From assembly GCA_001939145.1 (NCBI GenBank), contig LSRX01001139.1, forward strand, positions 71,989 through 135,988: a stretch of 64,000 nt of DNA, read 5' to 3'. The number at the start of each line of letters is the position of its first letter. Positions within the stretch are counted from its first letter, which is position 1. Position numbers and translations under genes: made by a program. Under the pieces are notes generated by a model. The model was not told the DNA's origin. It was given only the letters and a program-made list of their open reading frames with translations, and did no database searches. This document shows, one piece after another, positions 1 through 10,708 of this stretch. This stretch comes from Symbiodinium microadriaticum. Lineage: Eukaryota; Sar; Dinophyceae; Suessiales; Symbiodiniaceae.

Positions 1-89
1 GTAGCAGTAGCAGTAGCAGTAGCAGTAGCAGTAGCAGTAGCAGTAGCAGTAGCAGTAGCAGTAGCAGTAGCAGTAGCAGTAGCAGTAGC

Positions 90-170
<81 letters not shown>

Positions 171-216
171 CCTCCTCCTCCTTCTCCTACTCCTGCTGCT
201 ACTAGTGCTACTAGTG

Positions 217-311
<95 letters not shown>

Positions 312-332
312 GCTACTACTACTACTACTAGT
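1..332. repeat. Hexamer and triplet repeat tract with an inverted junction
   Basis: Bases 1-92 are GTAGCA repeats, 93-129 are GTA repeats, and from about 128 the repeat switches to CTA/TAC until 166. A second CTA block fills about 218-330. The switch from GTA to TAC makes a perfect palindrome with arms of nearly 40 bases. The leucine-rich open frame across 205-426 is only the repeat translated and is not a gene. Confidence 0.95.
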
Positions 333-3300
333 AACTGCTGTTGCCGTTGCTGTTGCTGTTGCTGGTGCTGGTGCTGGTGCTTACTTTGAACGAGGATCGA
401 AGAACTGCGCCAGTCCCCCCAAATAAATAGAGTTTGTGCACCTTGCAAAGCAAAGCCACCCTTCCAGGGTAAGTAAAACTAGCTTTGGTCTGCGCCCCGG
501 CTAAAACTCAAACCGGGTAAACGACAAAGGCCGAAACAAGAGCAGGTGATGTCCGGAGCTGTCAGTCCAAACCAACGACGCGGTCTATGCAAAACTACGA
601 AAACCAAGAATATGCTTAGAAACAAGCTTTGATCACTGTATCATGTGCATCTGCACTCGTTGCATCTCGTTGCGCACAGTGAGATGGATTATGCCACATC
701 GTAGTCGCAGAGCGAAGTGACGTTACATGCACCGAAACAGGATGTGCATGTGTCGAAGAAATGCATCGCTGACCATGTTCTCTGTCGGTCCACGAGTGTC
801 GGCGAAACCAACGTCCATCAGCCTCTTGTCCTTTGAATTGAACAGCGAGGCTCCAAAGGCCACTACTCGGTGTCTCAATGTATATCGAAAAGCGACAGCA
901 CGGGCTCCAACATCAGCTTTGACTGATCCGCCTCGGCCATGCTTGGGCCGATTGTCCCACTGTCCGTTTTTCATGCATCATTTGAGAACTCCTGCGAAGT
1001 TTGTCCAGTTCTGTCACTGAGTCTCTCTTCTCATCCATATGACCGTGCAAAAACTATCGCTCAGTTGCACTGTCGCACTGTGTCTGTTGATGCTGCTGTT
1101 TGGCCTGAGGTGCCCGCAGAGACTCTGGAAGCGTACACACCTTGAATGCCAAATCCGGGCTAGGAGAGAACAGTCTGCTTCTGGAAAACGAGATAGCGCG
1201 ATCAACAAGGCACCATTGCACAGGCGAAAGCATCCTGAACCCCAAGTTGACTATCTACCCTGCAGTCTTCCTAAAGCGCCTTGATTGCGCACAAAGAAGT
1301 GAACGCCAGGCTTGAGTCTCTGCACGGGATCAGGTGGACATCTCTCTCCAGCCCCATCACAGCGCCCAATGCACGTTGCAGGAGTTCGCCCCGCCCCGCC
1401 ACAAGGATTTCGGGTTGCCAACCCCTACGTCCAGACATTGGGGGAGGCTGGGCTTGCCGGAGCACTCCCCCCGCCGCCCACCCTCTGTCTCCCGTCCAGA
1501 CCCACTGCCACACCATCCACTTGAGATGCTCGAGGACTTCAAGTGTAGCTCTTTGCATCACTGGCTCTGCAGGCAAATTTCCCCTGTCCTGCTTCAGAGG
1601 CGGACGACGCGAAGCGTTTAAAATTACAAACACGCAGGAAACGAAGAAGATCCCTGCCAAGAAGTGAGTTGACTGAGAAGCCGGCCGGAACTGAAATTGT
1701 GTCGCTGTCAAGAAGCCATGGCTTCATGGCCTTGGCATACACAACGTGGTGTATGATGACTGGGAACCCTATTGAAGTCTGAGGCTGGTGTGCAGTCCCG
1801 CCAAGCGTCACGCTCTAGGCTCGCATCCCATGCTAGGCATCCAGCGCCATTGTAATGCAATATTTTTCCGGTGCTGCTGCAAAGCACAACCTGACAGCTT
1901 CAAAGTGATTTTAAGCCCTGCCGGAAGGAAAAGGAGTATTTTGGAGAAAAGCATTCCAGCGAACACCGCAGAACATCCGAACGCATCCCACCCTGTGAAA
2001 CACATGGCCCTGGAGAAGGGAATGAAGGGAGCACATCCACTTCTCACAAGATGGTCAATCTGCGTCTCTGCTCCGACACAGGGACTGTGATGTCTGCGGC
2101 TTTCACTATGAAATGCAGGGCAGCATGTAAGGAGAGCACATATGGGTTCAAACCATTGGCAACAGGCTCCACCTCAGTCCGCCGGCTTGTAGGGTTCTGC
2201 ATATCATAAGTCCGACGATCCCACGTCATCTGAATAGACTACACAAAAGGAATATCGACTTAAACACATGGCACTGAAGACCCTTGGTTCCCGACATGCA
2301 GCTCCTGCAGGTGAGTGTCTTCAAACCTGCAAGCTTCCCGTTGATTGTGCTCGGAGACCGTGAGTGGGTCAGCGTGCTTCAGTCACAGCAACTCTCCCCA
2401 GCACATTAGATGCAGGCCCGAGATTTCGCAGCACAGCCGCCTGAAGCAGGCTCGGAGTCACTGGACATTTTCATGTACGAGTAGCAGTGCTAGCTGGCCA
2501 GCAAGGACCAGCAAGGACATGAAACTCATGAAACCACCCCGCCCTGCACCTCCGCCGGGATCATGGAATGTCGCCCCAAGCTGTTGCAGTTCCAATCCTC
2601 GAACTACAGTGTTTTGTGCTTGGGTGTGTATGTACAATCCGAGACAATTGGATAGAAATGTTGTACTTCTTACAGGGTGGTGTCGATTTCGTAATGCTAC
2701 AGGTTCTGCTCCACGTCGCTGCCGGCTAACTAACGAACACAACGCAAGAAAATGCTTAGGCAAAGGCATCCGACAGGCGCGTATAGTTTCCGTTCATCGC
2801 AAGCAGCCATGGTGGCTGGGACATGCCACCGACCTGCAGCATTCTGATTTCCGTGCAAGGGATTGCGGATTTTCTTGCATTGTCTTAGCTGCCAACCCAA
2901 AGGTCCACGTCGGAAGCGCGATACACATCCTTGGCCAAAGCAAGCTTGTGCAAATCTACTCAGTGTTAGAACGGTCTTCCATTCTTTCAAGCTCTCGGCC
3001 AACCAATTCTCTATTGACTCTGTGATCTTCATAGCACTCCAAACTTGAACCTGGCATTCGCCATGGATGCAAATCGGGCCACAAGTTTAAGATGTAAGCA
3101 GCTGGCGTCAATGAGAAGAAGCCCTCGGTTTGCGATGCAGGAATCCGGGTCGATCCTGGCTGTCACGGCCAGCTTTGCGAAACAGCCAAGAACTAACAAG
3201 ACACGGCCCGTCCGCCCTTCATGGCCGAGGCTGTGGAGGACATCAAAGTTGATGTATGTTTTGAGCCTGGATCACGAATTCGAGTCAGGCTTTCGGCATG

Positions 3301-4039
3301 GTGAGTTTGATGCGGCACCGTTTTGGGATAAGGGGTCAGACCGTTGATGGCAGTAAGGCACGGCAGCGCAAACTTTGCCCTGCATGTCCATGTCCTCAAT
3401 CAACAACATGTACCACAATCTATGCAGAAACGCCGCCGCTGCTCCTGCTCATACACAACCTTTCGACGCATCTGCATAAGGCAGCGACAAAGAGCTGGGC
3501 GAGGTCACCGAGAATAACAATGTCTGCGTCGAAGTATATCAGCCTACCCAGGGATGGCTCCCTCCGGTAGCAGCTGCTGCTGCAACGGGAATGACGAACA
3601 AACGATCATTTGGCTACTGCGCCTCCTACCATCGCTGACTGTCGCGCGTGAAACCTATGTATGTCCAAACTGCGTACCAAGCCCAAAGCCAAAAGCCTTG
3701 CCTCGACTGTTAAACATTCCGTTTTTGCTGTAAGCTCCGATTTACAAGTCGTGCTATGTGGCCAGCTCTTAGTAAATTTAACTTGGAGGGCATCGCTTTG
3801 CTGTTCTGTGGCAATCTCGGAATTAGCTGTAATGAAGAATTCTGAGTTGCAGCGGGCTCCAGGATTGGTCGGAATTTTCGAGGCCAGTTTTCGGTCTGGC
3901 CATGGTAATGTTTTGTGGCAAGCTGTGGGGAAATCTGGTGGTAAGTTGGCTTGCTATGTAGAATTCTACCACACCAGTTCTTGATATGTCACCAGCTTGT
4001 AGCGCCCTGTTTTGTTGCAAAGTTTGGGGAATGCTGTGT
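333..4039. other. Stretch without a recognisable gene
   Basis: No open frame here matches a family I know, and the longest (about 226 codons on the plus strand, 2345-3025) has random-looking composition. One minus-strand open segment (about 3181 to 3029) has a believable protein composition, with AKLAVTARIDPDSC and GLLLIDASCLHLKL, and the next minus-strand frame (about 3032 to 2900) contains ESIENWLAESLKEWKTVL. They could be exons of a host gene. I cannot name it. Confidence 0.4.
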
Positions 4040-4520
4040 TGAGTCAAGCTGTTGGGAATCCCGACCTATGACTCAAGCCGGGTGGGTTCCGACTTGAGCA
4101 TGGCCGCGTCACCGCCTGTCTTTCGCTCCGCACTTCTCATCCCCTCTGTGTCGGTCTCGCTCTCTCTCGACAGGGTAAGAGGAGAAGAGCAAGCGCTCCT
4201 CGCCCGCACGCGAGCAAGGGCTCGCAGGCGAACCCGCATGTCCAGGCAGGGTTTTAAGAACTCCGACGTGTGGCTATGCCCCAAGTGGCTTGGCTATCCC
4301 GGCCTCATCTCCGCGCCCCTGTGGCAACCACTGACTCGCGGCGGCTCACAACACTTTGGAAAAGTCTCTCTCTCTCTCTGCATTTTTATTTCTGCAGGTG
4401 AAGAGACAGGGGTCCCCCCACTCATCCGCATTTCAGCGCACCCCATATCGGTGGAACGTGGGCTATCTGCAGAAACAACATAGTCACGGATGAGTCCTAC
4501 CGACAGAGCCACCAGGAGAG
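4040..4520 (+). repeat. Pyrimidine-rich dispersed segment with CAG ends
   Basis: Two CT-repeat tracts each run into CAG (about 4150-4176 and 4366-4398), with GC-rich DNA holding short complementary CGAGC/GCTCG words between them. The same arrangement recurs near 8.1, 18.1-18.3 and 38.6 kb, which makes it a dispersed repeat family. The tracts resemble intron 3' ends (polypyrimidine plus AG), but no flanking exon can be recognised. Confidence 0.45.
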
Positions 4521-7500
4521 CGAACATTTATCTCTTGCTTGCCGCAAGCCACAAGCTTCAGCTTTGGCATCGCCGGGAGAACCCCCTGGCCAACGGCCTA
4601 CCGCCCAGCATCCCGCTATCCACAGTCGTCGCCATTTTAGGGCTGGGGCTCGACCACTCCCCTCCCTGCACTACAGCCATGCGTCGTCGTCCGGGGCCCG
4701 TGGCCGACTGGTCTTCAGCCACTCTTAAAACACCGTGGCAACCACCGCAAAAATATGAACCACCGCCCGCATTGGTCCTCAAGGGCTCATATGCGTTGCA
4801 AGCTTCACTCCCTAGGTTCTAGCATGCTACTTCACCTCCCGACCTCCAGCCGGAACTGAAGCCTTGCGAGCACAGGCCGCTGGTCTTTTCCTTCCCACCC
4901 CACCCTGAAGCCTCGCGCTTGTTGTCGAGGGAGGCCTACACAGCCGCGCAGCAACAAAAAGCTGTCCAGCATGCTCCCATGATCTTCTGCGAATTCTACT
5001 GGCCCATGAGTTCACGGGTGAAACTTGACGTCACCCGGTGCCCAGGTGGTCGCTCCTTCCGTTCTGGCACGAGTGCTTCTCCGAGAAGGGTCAGGCGCTC
5101 ATGTACTCACGTAGTTCCCCGTTGTCCAGGGGCAGTCGGGATGCTCGCGCTTTGGTTCCATACCTCCGGGAACTCCCCCGCATCTGTTCCCGCAGCACGG
5201 GCCAACCAGTGCAGGACCACTCTGAGATCATTGATTATGCAGCGGGCGCATGAAGTGGCTCCAAAGGTTCGAAGGGCAGCGCTTGCCTCTTCCAGTGCTG
5301 AAGAGCTTCTGGCCTGCTTCGAATCCCCCGTCAAGTCTGCGGCCTGTGCTTTCCTGCGGCTGGGCGGCTGGGTTCCTCAATGTTCGGGAGTTTAGCATCG
5401 GTCAAAGCTATTTTGGCTGTGACCTGGATTTCCTCCAGGAGCATGGGCCGTTGTCGTCCCGAAGCCCTCTGTGGTGCTGTGAGCGTGGTGTGGGTGTGGC
5501 TGCTGGAGCTTCCGCTTCACTGCTACAGATGACGGTGCGGGTATGTGCGGGTTGCTGGGTTGCGACTGGCAAGTTTGCACGAGGCAAGTGTAGGCAGTGC
5601 CCCACAACCTCCCCCGAGCAAACGAACATCGGGTCGTCCAAGATCTGTGTAGGCACTAATTACTCTCTGTCTCTCAGCCAGGCAGGTCGAAGCTGATTCC
5701 GATACAGCTATCAGATGCTACCAGGCAAGTTCCTTCAGCGCAAGGCTCTCGAAGGAAGGAGTCTCAATCCCTTGTGCTTGCAATCGGTTTGAGTATTCTT
5801 TGCCGAGGCCTGTTCGTCATATTTCCAGCTGCTGAGTCGTGCCCTCTGACGACTTCGTACAGTACCACGCCACGAGCCGTCACATCACAACCCCAATACA
5901 CCATCTCGAGCTAAACACAGCTAGCAACACAGTACAGTATTGGGCATGGGGTCCGGAAGAGCTCCGACACTGCGCCTCTCCGTTTGTGTGTGGAAGGTCT
6001 GGCTTGAGGCCAACCTCGCCAGCAGCATCCGAACACAATGACGCCGTCTCGGTGTGATCATCGCATGCATTGGGTCACGTCTTGCTCTTCTTTCTGCTGC
6101 CAACTGGTCGAATTTGGCACAGTCAGAACAGGATGTCTGAGCTAAGCCCAAAGCAAGAAGTGCGGCAAGTAGAACCTCTGCAATGTAAAAGAAAGCAGCA
6201 GATCTGGGAACAGAACTGCTCTCAGGCTTGAGCGGTGCAAAGTTGAACGGACTTGCCAAGACCTTCCGACCTGAAACATGACCACACCAGCGAACCGGCC
6301 AGGCCTGTTTTATGCATGTGGTCGCGATTGGTGGGCTGGCCTGCTCCCTTCCGAAACAAGATGCGGCTTTGGATAGCCTGCTGCAGCTCCTCGTCAGCAT
6401 GTACCTGCCAACTTGTGGTACTTACTAGAACAACAGCCTTCTGTCCCCGGAATGCTGCCTCTACACGTATGCCGGGAAGCTGCAGCTTCGCCACATTCAG
6501 GAAGCGACTTAGCAGCAGTGCGAAGTGGATTCATCGACATCAACAGCTCAAGATGCCACTGCGCCAAGGGACGTTGACAGCTCTAGCGTTGTGACAAAGT
6601 GAAACCTTGGGAGCGGCGCTTTGCATCACAGGCTGTTGAAGCGCTACTGCCAAAACTTGCGGTTGATGAAGGTACATTCGGGGGGCACAAACCGATGCGA
6701 CTGCGGTGATGATGACACTGCCGACCGAATGGCCACCACGGCAGGGCCTCAGCTATGCCGATGCCATGCGATGCCATGCGACATGACAATGGCGAGGTCG
6801 AAGCGAAAGTCTGGATCATCGCTGCAAATGCAAAGATGGACAGTCCTGAAGGGATGTCCAAAAGTTGACTCAACCACAACAGTCAATAGATCATCGGTGG
6901 ATCACTACCTCAAACACAAAGGCCTGGAGCGCGACACATCCGACAACTCCTTTCGTAACAGTCACATGCATCTGCCAAGACATGGTGTCCCCAGCTCACC
7001 TCGACAGGAGCTTGAGCGGGACCGCGATCACCAGCACAGCCCGCGCCGAGCCTCCAATTTCTGAGGTAAGGCTCTCCTGGTGCGTCTTGCAGAACACGAA
7101 ATTGTAAGGTGCACTCGTGCTAATCTGTGTTGACGTGAGCCAGACCTTAGGATTCTGAGTTTTTGGGAAGATCGGCGCAAGTTACAAAGCTGTCTAAGGG
7201 CCATGCGGAACCAAGGATGAGAAAACCGAGCCCCTGGATGCCAGATCACGCGTCTCTGCTATTCCGTGCAGTCCGAACTCCTTGCACTGTGTCTTGCAGT
7301 ATCGCATTGTTGCAAGGCAGGTGGCCAGAGTGAGCCATTGTGATCGCATCGGCTCATGTGCCCGCCAACGTTCTCATGACATTGACTGCTGTCGCTGTTT
7401 CTACATTCAGCCCCGGCATTTCTGCCACTGGTTCAGAGAAACTTAAAATGCAGTCATCTTGGGTCTTTGCCTGTGTTGCCCAAGCAACGTCAGAACTCTC

Positions 7501-8041
7501 CTGGTTGCTTGCATCTCGGTATGTACATCATATATGACATCACTGTATCTTTGCAAGTTTTGCAGTGCTGCCTGCCAGGACACTGCAAGCCCAGGGTAAT
7601 GTCACTCTTTCTTACCTTCACACTTGGGTGTTGCACCTTGATGTGTCCTGGGACATGCTTACATAAGTGTCCCCACATGTTTCGCGTCCATGCCGCTCGG
7701 GTGCACACCCTTGCTGGATTCGAGCCTCAATGGCTATGCCGAGGCCCCACACTTATAACTGTGTTTAGCCCCTGCCCAACCAGCCATACGATAAACACAG
7801 GAACAACAGCTCTGCTGCGCGATGCGGATCCGTGATCGCTGGAACGAGAATCCACTACTAGCATGGTCATGCATGTTCGCTTCCGTCGCTGGACGCTTTT
7901 CACCGCCGCACTGCACCATCTGAGTGCCTGCGCCGACTGCCTGATCAACGCGAATGCACAGCGCTGGTAGTCGAGGCTGACCGTGTTGCTTTCCTCGCAA
8001 CAAACTTCTGGGCTTGCGACGATCACGACTGCCTCTCCGTC
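4521..8041. other. Stretch without a recognisable gene
   Basis: Only short open frames are present. Two minus-strand segments have exon-like composition: about 5334-5150 (SSALEEASAALRTFG) and about 6494-6290 (AKLQLPGIRVEAAFRGQKAVV, then ADEELQQAIQ). Neither matches a family I recognise. A short tandem GATGCCATGC repeat lies near 6760-6785. I see no RNA gene or clear transposon domain. Confidence 0.4.
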
Positions 8042-8059
8042 GTGCATCATGTCTTGTTG

Positions 8060-8330
8060 CTTCACCTAAAGGTCTCAACGCCTCTCAATCTATCTCTCTC
8101 TCTCTCTTTCTGTTTTTCTTTCGACAGGGCCATGGGTGAGGGAGCTTCCCTCACCGCCCTCACCCGCGCGCGCGTCGGCGCCCGCGCCTGTTGCGGAGGG
8201 AGTGGTGAGGCACGCTCGCTCAAACAAGGCCATTATCACGAGCTGTTAGGAAGAACATGCGACATCAAGGGGAAAAACCCCGAAGTAAGGTAACTAGAAC
8301 GACGGTACTGCTCGGACTGCCTTGGTGAGT
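8060..8330 (+). repeat. Pyrimidine-rich dispersed segment with CAG end
   Basis: A CT tract (8093-8110) followed by TTTCTGTTTTTCTTTCGACAG runs into GGGCC and then a GC-rich stretch full of CGCGCG. It is a second member of the family seen at 4.1 kb and lies just beyond the 3' end of the retrotransposon that starts near 8.5 kb. A related segment lies just beyond that element's 5' end at about 18.1 kb. Confidence 0.45.
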
Positions 8331-8339
8331 GCAAGTGCG

Positions 8340-8364
8340 ATCCCCCTCTTTTCGAGGGGGGGAT
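8340..8364. other. Stem-loop, C5/G7 hairpin
   Basis: ATCCCCCTC is followed after five bases by GAGGGGGGGAT, forming a hairpin with a small bulge. It lies downstream of the retrotransposon ORF2 stop on the minus strand, beyond the terminal repeat. It may be 3' sequence of the element or flanking DNA; a functional role is only a guess. Confidence 0.4.
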
Positions 8365-8491
8365 TGCATCCTCCCCTGATGCAGCTCGGCATCCAAAACG
8401 AAATAAAGATAATGAAAGCTTCAGGCTGCTCGGGGGCGGCATGCGCTGACTCGAAAAGCCAGGGCAGACATTAGGGTGTTGTGCAGATTTA

Positions 8492-8530
8492 GAGTGCGAA
8501 ACAGAGGTAGACATGCTCAAGGTATAGCAC
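8492..8530 (-). repeat. 3' terminal direct repeat of the LINE-class element
   Basis: Bases 8492-8520 match 17855-17883 at about 25 of 29 positions in the same orientation, and 8512-8530 match 17829-17847 at 18 of 19. The two matched stretches are contiguous here but separate and in swapped order at the 5' end. This may be a long diverged target-site duplication or a remnant of a tandem insertion. Confidence 0.6.
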
Positions 8531-8595
8531 ACACAGCTTGCACGCCCGGGCTCAGCAGATGCAGAACCGCGAGCGAGTGTCCAGTCAGAGTCTGA

Positions 8596-10708
8596 TCACA
8601 ATCTTGCCAGGTCACCAACTGTACAGACCTTGCGCCTGTGACAAAAGAGACTGATCAAAGAACGAGCGGCCTGAAGGAGATCGGATCCAACAGGAAACAA
8701 GATACCCTCCATGTAGAAAGTGACCCCCAAATCAACAAGGGAAATAGAATCGACGACAAGATCCTCCCTCCGAATGGCCCTGAAAATGCACCGCAAAGCA
8801 CGGCGCATCAAACTAAGCTGTACAGCGACAGTAAGCGAAGGAGCCCCCAATGGAACTTCAGCGGCGTTGAGCCATCGGTCAGTCGTCAAAGATCTCACCG
8901 GGAAAGGCTTGCCCAAGTGTCGGAAGACAAAGACCAGCTCGAGCCAAGAAATACGCCTCCAGGGGGCATCGACGTGTCGAGGATCAACCAGGAAGTCGCA
9001 CAGCGCATCCACAAACTGGGCCGGGAGTTGAGGGCAGGCCTGCAAAGCAAGCAGCCGCCAATTCACTGGCAGAGCATCCTCGAGAGTGGGTCCATCATGG
9101 AGGACGGGCTCCTGTAGTGCTATCTCGGTGTCGACCGTGTCGATTTCCGTGCCCTCTGGTCTGCCGGCGGGCTGTGTAGTGGCTGCGATGCCCATGTAGA
9201 TTCCACGAAGAGCACGAATAACTTCCAGCATAGACCGATGCCAATTATAAGCGCGCTCATGGGCTTGTTTCAACGCCCAGGGGCGATTCTGATTGGCGAC
9301 CCCTGCTGCTGTATCCACATGACTGTTCCAGAATATGACCCAATCTTCAAATGGAGAAAGACTCAACTCTGGATTCATGTGTGATGGTACATGCTGCACT
9401 GTGAGATCTCCATCCGCGTAGACCTGAACCAGTTCGGCGATTAACTCCCACAAGTCAGGGTTCTCGGAGTTTTTACACGCGGTGCCTTGCTGGAGTTGGC
9501 GAATGCCACGACCTACCTGATCTGAATCAGTCCAAAGAAAAACCTGAACTCCAACCCTCAAACCCCACTTAAGGCAAGAGATGGCGCCCCAAAGCTCAGC
9601 GCGAGGTGCTGTCTGCGCTATGCCCGGCACATGACCTGAAGATATTAAGTCGCCAGTGGTTGCATTCACACAGCTCCACGCTGCTAGAGCAAAGGCGGGG
9701 CAAGTGGAGAGAATGCAGGAGCCGTCACTGAATAGATGTTGCGGACCGGCTGTATGCTTCAAAGAAGCGAAATCGGCTGAACGATCTGGGACCGATGCCA
9801 GGCCGTGACGAAGGTTGGGAAGGTGAGGATTGCGCGGTGGCAGCAAGTGGACTCGAAGGCAGCTGGGCAAAGTCGGCCACAGCTCACAGACCCAAGTGTA
9901 AGGACCACGTGCATCCTTGAAGCGTGGGCATTTGCAGACACGGTGCTCGTGGTCATCCGGCACCCGGCAGAGAGGGCAAAGGCCGTCTTTCGAAGCATCG
10001 TACTTGGCATGACAGGCCCCAAACATAAAGGCGCCGCTGCGAAGAGCACTGACGCGTGCCAAGTCCAGGGGGGACAACCGGTTGTTATCAGCCCGAATCA
10101 ACGAGAGATCAATCCCATCAAGGTCCCGCATCGTTTGACGGTGCTGGTGCTGGGTGGCAACGTAGTGCAGCCAGCCCTGTTCACACTGCTGTCGAAGAGA
10201 CCCTTGCGGGGCAGCGAGCAAATCGTGTGTTATGCCATCGTGATCAACAACGAACGGGGGGGTGTCGATCCACCAACCAATCTGCCCGAGAACCTGTAGC
10301 AGCTTGGAAAATGGCCCTTGAAAGAGCTGACCTGAAAAGTGCAGCATGTATTCCGCCCAAAGCTCTAACACTCTGGAGTCCTTGGCAGCCAGCCGGCGAA
10401 TGTCGCGGATTGAAGACCAAAGCTGGTAGAAGCCGGGATCGGCATCGAGCGGCTCAACAATGGAAAGCCTAAGCATGGCGCTGGTTCCGGCTGGGGCACA
10501 CTTCAGGGCCCGCACCGCCTGGGCTCTCAGAGAAGACAGTGTGGTATCTGCCAAAGGGCATCCAGACGCGCCATGCAATGCCTGAGCCCAGAACTTCACC
10601 GGGAGAGTCTTAAGCTTGTCGAACAGAGCTGCGGGAGAACGGCGAAGTCTACCAAACAAGGGGCCCAGGTCGAGGCAACGCTGAACCATTGCAGCGTTCC
10701 TTGTAAAA
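8596..10708 (-). CDS. LINE ORF2, 3' part: RT thumb region, zinc knuckle, RNase H
   Basis: Continues ORF2 after a one-base frameshift in a run of four T (plus-strand A at 10705-10708); the open frame extends upstream to 10989 but is out of phase with the reverse transcriptase there. Numbering from 10989, a CCHC-type knuckle lies at residues 338-354 (CPLCRVPDDHEHRVCKC). An RNase H domain follows with Asp422 (SDGSC), Glu465 (RAELWGA), Asp488 (WTDSD), His536 and Asp559 (NSHVDTA), the usual acidic set. The last 200 residues match nothing I know. It would remove RNA from the cDNA hybrid during target-primed reverse transcription. The frame ends at a stop at 8596. Confidence 0.88.

Noticed and set aside
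205..426. Plus-strand frame with a long leucine run
   Set aside because: It is the CTA repeat translated; no protein features beyond the repeat.
2345..3025. 226-codon plus-strand frame
   Set aside because: Composition looks random, no domain, and better exon-like signal is on the opposite strand at its end.
8340..8364. Hairpin considered as a bacterial-type terminator
   Set aside because: The window is eukaryotic; a G/C hairpin with a short T run has no such meaning here.
9805..10472. Plus-strand frames opposite ORF2
   Set aside because: Antisense shadows of the well-supported RNase H region.
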